DNA of 55,839 nucleotides from Paenibacillus sp. ACRRX (GTDB lineage Bacteria > Bacillota > Bacilli > Paenibacillales > Paenibacillaceae): assembly GCF_022346885.1 (NCBI RefSeq), contig NZ_JAKRNK010000015.1, positions 1 through 55,839 of the forward strand, given 5' to 3'. Below are positions 1 through 10,500 of the stretch, one piece after another (positions within the stretch are counted from its first letter, which is position 1; each line of letters starts with the position of its first letter). A program made the translations under genes and the position numbers. A model generated the notes under the pieces. That model was given only the letters and a program-made list of their open reading frames with translations. It did no database searches and had not been told where the DNA came from.

Positions 1-82
1 GCTTAAATACTAACTCCATGAATAAACTATACGTGACATAATTATGAATATATAATCAGATAATCATAAATTATTTAAGTTT

Positions 83-107
83 TAAATGAAGAATCATTCT
101 TCGTTTA
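83..107. repeat. Near-perfect palindrome upstream of the lipopeptide operon
   Basis: The core at 88-102 is a perfect inverted repeat (GAAGAAT-C-ATTCTTC). It extends outward to TAAAT/GTTTA with one T-G mismatch, about 12 bp per arm. It could be an operator for a dimeric regulator of the NRPS operon, or the terminator hairpin of a gene left of the window, since T-rich sequence follows. The sequence alone does not decide. Confidence 0.5.
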
Positions 108-120
108 TTTAAATACTTTT

Positions 121-156
121 TTGTTTCCCTAGATAAGTTCTATTCTAGAGAAACAA
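121..156 (+). promoter_or_regulatory. Inverted repeat / leader hairpin before the FAAL gene
   Basis: The arms 121-133 (TTGTTTCCCTAGA) and 144-156 (TCTAGAGAAACAA) match at 12 of 13 positions around a 10-nt loop. No T-run follows, so it is not an ordinary terminator. It lies 47 nt before the preferred start of the first biosynthetic gene. It may be an operator or an mRNA leader structure of the operon. Confidence 0.5.
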
Positions 157-202
157 GATTAATAATATGGTCCAACTAGAAAACTTAAAGGAGTTGTCTT
201 AT

Positions 203-2215
203 TTGTCTATGTACCAAACACTGGTAGAACTGATTCAATCGTTAAAGGAGGTTGAAGACAGAGGAATTACATTTATACATTCTCGGGCTATGGAAGTCTT
301 TGTTTCGTTCAAAGAGTTATACGAGAATGCACTGAAGACTTTATTTAAGCTACAGGAAAGAGGTTTAAGTCCAGGCACAGAACTAATCTTTCAGATCGAA
401 GACAATCAGGACTTTATTACTGTATATTGGGCTTGCCTTATGGGTAGAATCATTCCTGTTCCTTGTACGGTTGGTAGTAACGATGAGCAGAAGGAGAAGT
501 TACTTCGCATTGTAGGTATAATGCACAGTCCCTTCATGATTACAACTTTAAAGAGATGGGATGACCTAGCATCTTATATAGAGAAGAAGTACTCCTTTGA
601 AAAAGGATACAATATGACAGAAAAAACAATTTTTTTAGATGACTTAGTCGGAAATACAGAAAAAGGGGAATTACATTTTCCTGAACCATCAGATATTGCT
701 TTTATTCAATTTTCATCAGGTTCGACAGGCATACCTAAGGGGGTTGTACTAACTCACCATAACATTTTAGTTAATATCACCGACACTATAGAATATTTAA
801 AAACTACTTCTAATGATTGTTCAATAAATTGGATGCCACTCACTCATGACATGGGTTTGATATCAAATCATCTCAGTAGTATGCGTGCAGGTATCCAACA
901 ATATATTATGACACCCACCCTATTTTTGAAAAGACCATTATTATGGCTTGAAAAGGCATCGGAACACGGTGTAACGCAATTATATACTACAAATTTTGCA
1001 CTTAAACTCATTATTTCATCTTATGCTACTAAGAAAATAGACGAAATAAATTTATCAAAAGTTCGTACAATTCTAATTGGCGCAGAACCTATTTCTGCGA
1101 AGCTGTGTAATCAATTCATTGATGATATGAAGGGATATGGTTTAGATCCACTTTGTATGCTACCAGCATATGGGTTAGCTGAGGCTACTGTGGGCGTAGC
1201 AGGACATGAGTTGGGTAAACCAATCAAGGTAACGTATATAAACCGCAATAGTATGTCTATTGGCCATAAAATAACAAAAACAGAAGATAGCGATATTAAT
1301 TCTGTCTCTTTTGTGGAAATAGGAACATGCCTTAATAATACAATGATTCGCATATGTGATGCAGAAGGGAATGTACTAGATGATCAAATTATAGGATATA
1401 TTCAAATAAAAGGAGATAATGTTACAAGTGGCTATTATAACAATCTAGTAGCAACACAAGAAATTATTTTAGATGATCATTGGTTAAATACAGGTGATCT
1501 TGGTTTTGTTGATGCTGGAAAGCTAACAATAACAGGAAGAGTTAAGGATATTATTATTATTAACGGTCAAAACTATTATGCACATGACATTGAACGTATT
1601 GCGGAAGGTGTTAAGGGAATCGAACTCAATAAAATTGTTGCTGCAGGTGCTTACAATAATGAATCACAAAAAGATGAACTTATTTTATTCGTGTTGCATA
1701 GGGGATTACTAGAGAGCTTTGTTCCTCTCAGTATAGCATTGAAAAAATATATCAACAGACAGATTGGAATAGAAGTAAAACATGTTGTTCCTGTTAGGAG
1801 TATTCCAAAAACTACAAGTGGAAAATTACAACGTTTTGAACTTCGGGATAACTATCTAGGAGGGAATTATTCTGAAATATTATCTCAATTGGATACTATT
1901 ATAGGATCTTGTGAACAGCCTCCATTTGAACCACAAACCCCACTTGAAAAGAAATTGCATCGTATGTGGATAAACGCACTCGAGGTGAATGCAGTGGGGA
2001 TGAATACCCCATTCTTTGAAGCTGGTGGTGATTCCATAAAAGCGATAAAGTTGATTGAAGAAATTAATTCTACTTTTCAAATCGATCTAGAAGTCACTTC
2101 TCTAATGGATGGTGCTCCAACGCTTCGATCAATGGCATACCTTATTGAAGAAAAAGAGAGTGGCCGAACTCAAAAGGTCGTACAAGATAGCCTACAAATT
2201 GAATTTGAATTATAA
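203..2215 (+). CDS. Fatty-acyl-AMP ligase fused to acyl carrier protein (lipopeptide loading module)
   Basis: This protein should activate a fatty acid as its acyl-adenylate and load it on its own carrier domain, starting lipopeptide assembly. Residues 1 to about 560 are an adenylate-forming domain: the P-loop core is FSSGSTGIPKG from residue 170, and WMPLTHDMGL at 210-219 is typical of FAALs, as are the following TPTLFLKRPLLWLEK and TNFALKL. A carrier domain follows at about 575-655, with GGDS and phosphopantetheine serine 611. An ATG at 167 is in frame but has no ribosome-binding site. AAAGGAG at 187-193 sits 9 nt before TTG 203 and 15 nt before ATG 209, so I chose 203. The protein matches the FAAL-ACP part of mycosubtilin-type starters but is a free-standing gene. 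The NRPS gene follows in the same operon. Function is secure at family level; acyl chain length cannot be read. Confidence 0.9.
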   Translation: MSMYQTLVELIQSLKEVEDRGITFIHSRAMEVFVSFKELYENALKTLFKLQERGLSPGTELIFQIEDNQDFITVYWACLMGRIIPVPCTVGSNDEQKEKLLRIVGIMHSPFMITTLKRWDDLASYIEKKYSFEKGYNMTEKTIFLDDLVGNTEKGELHFPEPSDIAFIQFSSGSTGIPKGVVLTHHNILVNITDTIEYLKTTSNDCSINWMPLTHDMGLISNHLSSMRAGIQQYIMTPTLFLKRPLLWLEKASEHGVTQLYTTNFALKLIISSYATKKIDEINLSKVRTILIGAEPISAKLCNQFIDDMKGYGLDPLCMLPAYGLAEATVGVAGHELGKPIKVTYINRNSMSIGHKITKTEDSDINSVSFVEIGTCLNNTMIRICDAEGNVLDDQIIGYIQIKGDNVTSGYYNNLVATQEIILDDHWLNTGDLGFVDAGKLTITGRVKDIIIINGQNYYAHDIERIAEGVKGIELNKIVAAGAYNNESQKDELILFVLHRGLLESFVPLSIALKKYINRQIGIEVKHVVPVRSIPKTTSGKLQRFELRDNYLGGNYSEILSQLDTIIGSCEQPPFEPQTPLEKKLHRMWINALEVNAVGMNTPFFEAGGDSIKAIKLIEEINSTFQIDLEVTSLMDGAPTLRSMAYLIEEKESGRTQKVVQDSLQIEFEL

Positions 2216-2268
2216 ACTGAATGATTAAAAGAGAAACATGCCATATCTATATTAAAAGAGGTGTGAGA

Positions 2269-5200
2269 ATGTCAGTTTTCGACAGTATTTCGGATAGAGA
2301 TCAATCTAATATATATTGGAAACAAAAGCAGGGGGAATCTATCAACCAAATAGAAGCCTCATTTTATACCAGGGTAAGTTCTTCGCAGTATAAATACTCT
2401 AATATGAAGACTCTATTGGAAAAAGAAACAACAAAAACACTAAAAGGGGTTTGTAAAAGCAACCCTGCATCGTTGTTTGTACTACTGCAAACTGCATTTA
2501 AAGTAGTGTTGTGTGCCTGTTACTCACAAAAAGGAGTAATGATAGCCGCACCGTTAATGAAAGGAATAAAAATTCAAGAAAGTAATCATGTGAATGGCAT
2601 TGTTTTGTATGACACGATTGTTACAGAAGATAAGTTCAGCGATTTGCTACTAAGTGTAGCGAAGACCACAAAAGATGGTTATCGACATCATCAATTTTTT
2701 GTAGGTAATGTAGGGGAACACAGTGACTTCACATTTTTTAGCGAGTATGGTTTTAAAAATATACTAGCTTTAAGTTCTATTCATAATCTATATGATGTTG
2801 AGTATTTGCAACAGTCGATGAAAGGTGAGCTTGCAATTTATGTAGAGGATAGTGAGTATGAGTTAAGCTTAAATTGTATTTATCTCCAAAATGAAATTGC
2901 AGAGGGCCTAGCTTTAAAAGTAACGGAGGCCATGACGTACACACTTAACTTTATTGTGGACAACTTAGATATATCGGTTATTACTTTAATTGAAACAATT
3001 AAAGAAAAATACTTTTTAAGCGATAAACCATTTTCCATATCTTCATTACCAACAGATCAGCATCATTTATATCACCCCTTTCCATTGACTGAAATTCAAA
3101 TGGCTTATTGGCTGGGACGAAACAAAGAAATTGAGATGGGTGGATTTTCTACACATGGTTATTTTGAGATTAAAACAAAATTTGATATTCAAAGATTAAA
3201 TAAAAGTTTTCTCAAAGTAATTAATCGACATCCAATGCTCAGAGCGGTTGTACTGGAGAATGGGGAACAATGTATTTTGAATGAGGTAAATCCTTATGTG
3301 ATAGAAACGATTGACCTAACATGCATGAATGAAACTGAACGTCAAATATATTTGGAACAAGAACGTGAACTTATGTCACATTATGTATTTGATGTCGCAA
3401 AGTGGCCGTTATTTGATTTAAGGGCATTTAAATTAAACAAAAATGAACATCTATTGTGTATGGGCTGGGATGTCATGATGGTAGATGGAGCTAGCATGGA
3501 GATAATAGGAAGTGAACTGTTCCAATACTATAGTAACGATGATTTGGAGTTACCGGAAATCAAGTATTCTTTTAGAGACTATATTTTATCCCAGGAAAGG
3601 GTAAAACAAAAAAGAGCACACCGGATGGCTGAATCTTATTGGCAAAGCAAAATAGAGGACTTTCCATTATCGCCGATGTTGCCTGTTAAGATGGACCCAA
3701 GTAAAGTCCAAACACCTACCTTTATTCCCATCTCCAGGAGAATCGATCCTCATGATTGGAAGCGCTTAAAAGAGGCTGCTCGTTTAAATAAAGTAACCGT
3801 CTCTAGCGTCTTATGTTTTGCGTATGCTAAGGTACTTTCTTATTGGAGCAATCAAGCAAGACTAGGCTTGAATCTGACTGTATTTAATCGCTCTCCCCTA
3901 CATACTGATGTCCAGCAAATTGTTGGTGATTTTACATCATTAGTTATGTTGGACATAGATTTAACTCATGAGATACCAATAATGGATCAAATTAGACAAT
4001 TGCAAACAACACTATTACTAGGATTACAGCATAGACACTATGATGGCGTTAAATTTCTAAGAGATCTTGTTAAGTATCATGGAGTAAAGTCCAAAGTTAT
4101 GATGCCAATTGTGTTTACCAGTATGCTTACTAATGAGACGAATGAAGGATGGGAGATGATCGGAGATACTTGTTGGGAAGTGTATCAAACACCACAAGTA
4201 TATCTTGATAACATAGCTGTCGAAAGAAATGGCGAACTGCATTTGCTATGGAATTATGTCAGCCAACTGTTTGAACATAGAGTTATTGAAACGATGTTTT
4301 CGCAATATATTGATCTTTTGAAGCAAATCGCACATGAGACAAATGATCAACATGAATTGTGTTTAGACAAATATAACATTGATATGATCGAAAAGTATAA
4401 TTGTACAGAACAGCTATACACCCCTACAACATTAAATGATTTGTTTACCAAACAGGCAAGCCGAAGTCCACATAACACAGCCGTCATTCATAATAATAAA
4501 TCCATTACTTTCGAACAACTGGACATGATGTCAAACCAAGTAGCTCGCTATTTACAAAAAAAAGGAATAGCGACTGGAGATAGAATAGGAGTAATTGCAG
4601 AAAGAACAATAGAGACAATTGTTAATGTAATTGGCATTATAAAAACTGGCGCAGCTTATGTTCCTATAGATCCAAAGTACCCTGAGGAAAGACGCAGCTA
4701 TATTATGCTGAACAGCGATTGTAAGATGCTTCTTGCTCCTAGTTTATATCACAGTATCAAACTGAGGGAAGAAGATCACGATAATATTCAAAGTTCTGTA
4801 GGTCCGGAGGATATTGCTTATATTATTTATACTTCAGGAAGCACAGGTAAACCTAAGGGAGTTGTAATATCTCATGGTGCAGTGTGTAATACAATCTTGG
4901 ATATCAATCAAAAGTTTGATGTATGTGAAGATGATCGTATTATAGGACTGTCGTCTTTATGTTTTGATTTATCTGTGTATGATCTATTTGGAGCACTTAG
5001 TACGGGGGCTGCTTTAGTAATAATAGATGACCAAAGAGATATACGTAACGTCCTTGATACAGTTAAGAGAGAGAAAGTAACAATTTGGAATTCCGTGCCG
5101 GCGATATTGGACCTAGCTCTAGAACAGATTAATTCAGAAGCAATGGATTTGAATAATACCATACGTTTGGTACTGCTAAGTGGCGATTGGATTCCTCTTT

Positions 5201-7551
5201 CATTACCGCAAAAGATCAAACGTTATTTTCAAGGAAGTGAGGTTATTTCCTTAGGTGGAGCTACTGAAGCATCAATATGGTCTATTTATTATCCAATTAT
5301 TAATGAAAATATAACGTGGAAAAGTATACCTTATGGCATGCCATTAGCAAATCAATCTTTTTATGTTTTGAATAATAAGAGTCAAATATGCCCTGTTGGT
5401 GTTGCAGGTGAACTTTATATCGGTGGCATAGGATTGGCGGATGGTTATTTTGCAGATCAAGAGAAGAGCCGTAGTTCATTCATTCAGCATCCGAGTTTAG
5501 GACGCATATATCGGACTGGAGATTATGGACGTTTGCTTCAAGAAGGTTATATTGAGTTTCTAGGTAGAAAAGACCACCAAATTAAAATTCGCGGTTATCG
5601 TGTTGAATTAGGGGAAATTTCTAGTGTACTGTTACAGCACAATTTAATAAGCCAGGCTGTTGTCCTCGATAGGGAGGATTCGCAGCGTAAAAAATATTTG
5701 TGCGCTTATATAGTAGCTTCAGAGTTAATGGATCTGACTGATTTGCGAGAATACATGAAAAAGAATCTGCCAGATTATATGGTCCCACAATATGTGGTGC
5801 AATTAGAGGAGATACCACTTACTCCTAATGGAAAAATTAATCGTAATGAACTTCCCGATCCCGATTATCAATCAGTTGAAGATCATTACGAGGCGCCGAG
5901 AGATGAAAAAGAACGGCAATTAACAGCTATATGGGAGAGAGTACTTGGTACGAATAATATAGGGATTAACGACAACTTCTTTGAAATTGGTGGAGATTCC
6001 ATATTTAGCATTCAGATTATTGCGCAAGCAAATCAAGCAGGATTGCAACTTAATCTACAGCAAATGCTGAAGCATCAAACAATTGCTGAGCTTGCCCAAG
6101 CAGCAACACAGATCAACCAGAATAAGGTTGAGCAAGGGGAAATAACGGGTGATGTTCCATTAACACCAATTCAGTATTGGTTTTTTGAGCAAGAGCATCC
6201 AGATTTCCATCATTGGAATCAATCGATGTTTTTAATCCCCCGGGAGCGACTAGATATTAATTTATTCTATGAAGCACTTCAAAAGATTGTTCAACATCAT
6301 GATGCTTTACGTATGCGCTATGAAATTTCACCTGACGGATCATGGAAACAGACTAACCATGGCGTGGGAGAAGAAGTTCCGTTAGAGGTAATTAGTCCCG
6401 ATGGATTAGTGGGACCAGATTGGGAACAACGAATCCAGGAAATCGTTCAGGTTCGACAAGCAAGTCTAAATCTACAAAACGGACCATTAATGCGAGCTGT
6501 GTATTTTGATGAAGGGTTGTCCTCCCCTGGAAAGTTATTTCTGGCAACTCATCATTTAGTGGTAGATGGAGTGTCATGGCGGATCATGTTACAAGATTTA
6601 CAACAAGTATATGAACAAGGTAAAGATGGAGTACCTTTAAGACTCCCTGCCAAGAGTACCTCATTTAAAACATGGGCTGAACAGTTAAATGATTATGGTC
6701 GAACAAAAGTTTGCCTTGATGTGAAAAAATACTGGGAGCAACAGTCTAACAAGAGATCAGGAGACATTCCGAAGAGGACTGTTAATGAGGTAGTAACAGA
6801 AGCAAGCACCGAGCAAGTGATTGTGGTATTAAGCAAAGAGGAAACGAGTGCATTACAGGATGCTCAGGTTACTTTTAAGGCAAGCATGAATGAAATACTA
6901 CTAGCGGGGTTAGCGAAGGCGATCACCAAATGGACGAAGACGTCAGATCTTACTATTAATGTAGAAGGCCATGGGAGAGAAGAAATTATGGAAGGCATAG
7001 ATATATCTCGTACAGTTGGTTGGTTTACGAGTCTGTATCCTGTGTACCTGCGGATGGAAAATGAGCAGCCATTGCTAGAAGTATTAAAAATGGTCAAGGA
7101 TGAGATTCGACGTATCCCCAACAAAGGAATAGATTATGGGATATTACGGTATTTAAATTCTCACTTTAAACCGTTGTTAGAGAGGCAGGAAAAACCTGCA
7201 ATCAGTTTTAATTATTTAGGCAACTTCGATCAACTATTTTCTTCTACATCAATGTTCGTTAAGAACCTAGCATTTAATGAATCTAATTTTGCTGGTTCAT
7301 CTAAACGATTGCACATTATTGATGTTGTAGGGGTCATACTCGAAGAAAAGCTGCACCTCATATGGATGTATAGCCACAAGCATTATGAAGATTCGACGAT
7401 CCATAATATTGCAGAGCAAATGAAAGAGGGAATTTTATATTTGAATCAATCCGAGAATAAACATTGTGCATATACCGTTTCCGATTTTCCAGCAGCAGGC
7501 ATATCAAAAAAATCGTTAGATATGGTAATGACAAAGCTATTAAAGAAATGA
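2269..7551 (+). CDS. NRPS, module 1: (half-C)-Cy-A(Cys)-PCP-E
   Basis: This module should couple the fatty acid to cysteine, cyclize it to a thiazoline and epimerize it. Residues 1-260 resemble only the C-terminal lobe of a condensation domain, without an HHxxxDG half. A heterocyclization domain starts near 266 (FPLTEIQMAYWLGR); its D401-xxxx-D406-xx-S409 replaces HHxxxDG. The A domain (about 718-1200, YTSGSTGKPKG) gives the pocket code D-L-Y-N-L-S-L-I-W-K, the known Cys code. PCP is GGDS with S1244. The E domain (about 1294-1730) is intact: H1428-H1429, D1433-G1434, GHGRE. The C-terminus (TVSDFPAAG...) looks like a COM docking donor. An ATG at 2221 is open, but AAGAGGTG at 2256-2263 favours ATG 2269. 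The next gene starts 8 nt after the stop. No oxidase domain is visible, so a thiazoline rather than a thiazole is expected. Domain order is clear; the product is inferred. Confidence 0.93.
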   Translation: MSVFDSISDRDQSNIYWKQKQGESINQIEASFYTRVSSSQYKYSNMKTLLEKETTKTLKGVCKSNPASLFVLLQTAFKVVLCACYSQKGVMIAAPLMKGIKIQESNHVNGIVLYDTIVTEDKFSDLLLSVAKTTKDGYRHHQFFVGNVGEHSDFTFFSEYGFKNILALSSIHNLYDVEYLQQSMKGELAIYVEDSEYELSLNCIYLQNEIAEGLALKVTEAMTYTLNFIVDNLDISVITLIETIKEKYFLSDKPFSISSLPTDQHHLYHPFPLTEIQMAYWLGRNKEIEMGGFSTHGYFEIKTKFDIQRLNKSFLKVINRHPMLRAVVLENGEQCILNEVNPYVIETIDLTCMNETERQIYLEQERELMSHYVFDVAKWPLFDLRAFKLNKNEHLLCMGWDVMMVDGASMEIIGSELFQYYSNDDLELPEIKYSFRDYILSQERVKQKRAHRMAESYWQSKIEDFPLSPMLPVKMDPSKVQTPTFIPISRRIDPHDWKRLKEAARLNKVTVSSVLCFAYAKVLSYWSNQARLGLNLTVFNRSPLHTDVQQIVGDFTSLVMLDIDLTHEIPIMDQIRQLQTTLLLGLQHRHYDGVKFLRDLVKYHGVKSKVMMPIVFTSMLTNETNEGWEMIGDTCWEVYQTPQVYLDNIAVERNGELHLLWNYVSQLFEHRVIETMFSQYIDLLKQIAHETNDQHELCLDKYNIDMIEKYNCTEQLYTPTTLNDLFTKQASRSPHNTAVIHNNKSITFEQLDMMSNQVARYLQKKGIATGDRIGVIAERTIETIVNVIGIIKTGAAYVPIDPKYPEERRSYIMLNSDCKMLLAPSLYHSIKLREEDHDNIQSSVGPEDIAYIIYTSGSTGKPKGVVISHGAVCNTILDINQKFDVCEDDRIIGLSSLCFDLSVYDLFGALSTGAALVIIDDQRDIRNVLDTVKREKVTIWNSVPAILDLALEQINSEAMDLNNTIRLVLLSGDWIPLSLPQKIKRYFQGSEVISLGGATEASIWSIYYPIINENITWKSIPYGMPLANQSFYVLNNKSQICPVGVAGELYIGGIGLADGYFADQEKSRSSFIQHPSLGRIYRTGDYGRLLQEGYIEFLGRKDHQIKIRGYRVELGEISSVLLQHNLISQAVVLDREDSQRKKYLCAYIVASELMDLTDLREYMKKNLPDYMVPQYVVQLEEIPLTPNGKINRNELPDPDYQSVEDHYEAPRDEKERQLTAIWERVLGTNNIGINDNFFEIGGDSIFSIQIIAQANQAGLQLNLQQMLKHQTIAELAQAATQINQNKVEQGEITGDVPLTPIQYWFFEQEHPDFHHWNQSMFLIPRERLDINLFYEALQKIVQHHDALRMRYEISPDGSWKQTNHGVGEEVPLEVISPDGLVGPDWEQRIQEIVQVRQASLNLQNGPLMRAVYFDEGLSSPGKLFLATHHLVVDGVSWRIMLQDLQQVYEQGKDGVPLRLPAKSTSFKTWAEQLNDYGRTKVCLDVKKYWEQQSNKRSGDIPKRTVNEVVTEASTEQVIVVLSKEETSALQDAQVTFKASMNEILLAGLAKAITKWTKTSDLTINVEGHGREEIMEGIDISRTVGWFTSLYPVYLRMENEQPLLEVLKMVKDEIRRIPNKGIDYGILRYLNSHFKPLLERQEKPAISFNYLGNFDQLFSSTSMFVKNLAFNESNFAGSSKRLHIIDVVGVILEEKLHLIWMYSHKHYEDSTIHNIAEQMKEGILYLNQSENKHCAYTVSDFPAAGISKKSLDMVMTKLLKK

Positions 7552-7559
7552 GGACTGAA

Positions 7560-10500
7560 ATGAGCGCTATCGTAGATATTTATGCCTTATCCCCTCTTCA
7601 AGAAGGAATTCTGTTTCACACTCTTTATGATAGTCAAGATGAGTATTCTTCTGCTTATATCAACCAATTAAGTTTACTTTTGCTAGGGCCATTGGATGTG
7701 GGGATTTTTGCCGAGTCATGGAACCATCTAGTTCAGAAACATGATATCTTTCGGACTGTATTTGTATGGGAAAATATCGAACAACCTGTACAAGCAGTTT
7801 ATGAAAATACCCAATTTACACTAAAGAATGAAGACTGGACGCATTTATCTCAAGATGAACAAGTGGAAGAACTGAAAAAGCTAATGGAGGTAGATCGTTT
7901 CGTAGGCTTCCAATTGGATGAAGCTCCTCTAATGAGAGTTACCATCATTAATGAAGCCGAAGACAAATTCAGATTGGTTGTCACGTATCATCACTTATTG
8001 TTAGATGGTTGGAGCTCTTCTTTGATTTTGTATGAATTATTGAACACATACAAAAATATTAAAAGCGGTAAGCTGTTGTCTCTTGTAAGACCCCCTTCTT
8101 ATGAGAAGTATATCCGCTGGATTAAAGAACAGGATCATAGCCAAGCGGAAAAGTTTTGGCGAGAAGAATTAAAAGGTTTTTCAGCTCCTACACCACTAGG
8201 AATTTCTAATAGGTTTGCTATAAAGGAAATAGGTTTTGCTGAAAGTGTAACCTTACTGACAAGAGAACAAACGCAAGCATTAGAAAAATGGGCAAAAATG
8301 AATCAGCTGACTTTGAATACTCTGTTTCAAGGTGCATGGTCATATTTACTATCTCGTTACAGCGGTGATAACGACGTGGTGTATGGGGTAACGAGTTCTG
8401 GACGCCCTGCAAATTTGAATGGTGTAGAAAAGATGATCGGTTTGTTTATTAATACGTTGCCTACACGTGTATCTATACCAGATCACATAACTATTCTTGA
8501 ATGGCTGCAGGGGATACAGAATAAAGAATTGATTAGAAGAGAGTATGAATATACATCTTTAACGAATATTCAAGGTTGGAGTGAAGTTCCGCGCGGAACA
8601 CCCATGTTTCATACTTTATATGTTTATGAAAATTATCCTATGACGTCATTTAATGACAACCTAGGTTTCGAAATTGTTGATATGAAGAGAGAAGAACAAA
8701 CTAACTATCCATTAAGTCTAGTAGTTGTTCCTGGTGAAAGAATATCCATTCAACTGATGTACGATAAAGGGAAAATAGATTCAGACTCCATATTACGTAT
8801 TCAGGGGCACCTTAAACAAGTTTTAAGTGAGTTGATAATGGATAAGGATCGAACTTTATCAGAAATTGTTTATTTAACACCAGAAGAAAAAATGCAACTG
8901 TTTGAAGAATGGAATAGTGTATCAAAACCATATTTAAGCAACGATATGATTCATAGACAGTTTGAAAAACAGGCAGCAGCTCGTCCTGATGCAGTGGCCG
9001 TTGTATTTGAAAAACAAGAACTTACCTATGCAAAGTTAAATAATTTTGCAAATCAGTTGGCTCATTATTTGAGAAAACGTGGAGTAGGACCGGAGACATT
9101 GGTTGGAATCTGCATGGAAAGATCTGTAGACATGGTTATAGGTATCTTAGGAATATTAAAAGCTGGTGGCGCGTATGTGCCACTAGACCCTACAAATCCA
9201 CAGCAACGGTTGCAATATATCATAAAGGATTCCGAGATCAAATTAATATTATCGCAGTTGGATTCACATAGTTGGTTGTCAGATGGTGTTGATATTATAA
9301 GTATGAATAATTTCAGGGAGCTTATTAGTCATGAAAGTATTGAAGCTCCAACTAGTGAAGTTAAGCCTGATCAACTAGCTTATATTATATATACTTCAGG
9401 TTCTACTGGTAATCCGAAAGGGGTTATGGTGGAACACCGTAATGTTGTTCGGTTATTTCATGCTACGGAAAAGTGGTTCCATTTTAATGAAGATGATGTA
9501 TGGACACTATTCCATTCGTACGCCTTTGATTTTTCGGTATGGGAGATTTTTGGGGCTCTTCTATATGGGGGGCGTCTAGTTGTGGTGCCTTACTTGACGA
9601 GTCGTTCACCAGAAGAATTTTATCAACTTCTGCTGCAGGAAAAAGTAACTGTTCTAAATCAAACACCGTCAGCATTTAAGCAATTGACTCAAGTTTACGA
9701 GGCTTACAACAATAATTCAGTTCATATGTCGTTACGTTATGTTATTTTTGGTGGCGAAGCATTAGAGGCTTCCAGTTTGTTACCTTGGTTTAAGAAACAC
9801 AACGAGGGTTCTATTCAATTTGTGAACATGTACGGTATTACAGAAACAACTGTCCACGTAACCTATTATCCAGTAACCAAATATGACGTTGAGCATGGGC
9901 TAAACAATGTTATTGGTCGACCCATACCTGATCTGCAGCTATATGTGTTGGATTCGGACTTAAAGCCTGTAGCAGTAGGGATAGCGGGTGAATTATATGT
10001 TGGTGGAGCCGGGGTAGCAAGAGGGTACCTTAACCGAACAGATCTAACATCGGAACGATTTATTGACCATCAAATAGAGGGAAAGTATGGTGGAAGGCTT
10101 TACAGAACGGGAGATATTGTGAAGTATACCTGTAACGGTGATCTTGAATATATAGGCCGAGCAGATACACAAGTAAAGATCAGGGGATTTCGTATAGAGT
10201 TAGGTGAAATAGAGGCTGCTTTAATCCAACATCCTGAAGTTAAACAGGCTATTGTGCTGGTACGTGAGGATCAGATTGGAGATAAGTATTTAGTGGCTTA
10301 CGTTTGTGGTAGTGGTGATCCATTATCTTGGAAGGAGCATATTAAGGCTTTACTACCAAGTTACATGGTCCCCGCATACTTAGTAAAGTTAGAGGGGATG
10401 GTGCCGCTTACATCAAATGGAAAGGTTGATACTGCAGCTTTGTTCGCTTTACAATGGCAAGTCAATGACAACCAGGTTACAGCTCCTAGGGGTCATTCGG

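Noticed and set aside
7464..7559. Longer N-terminus for the second NRPS
   Set aside because: It would overlap the previous gene by about 30 codons without a ribosome-binding site; GAGG before ATG 7560 and a canonical C-domain start fit better.
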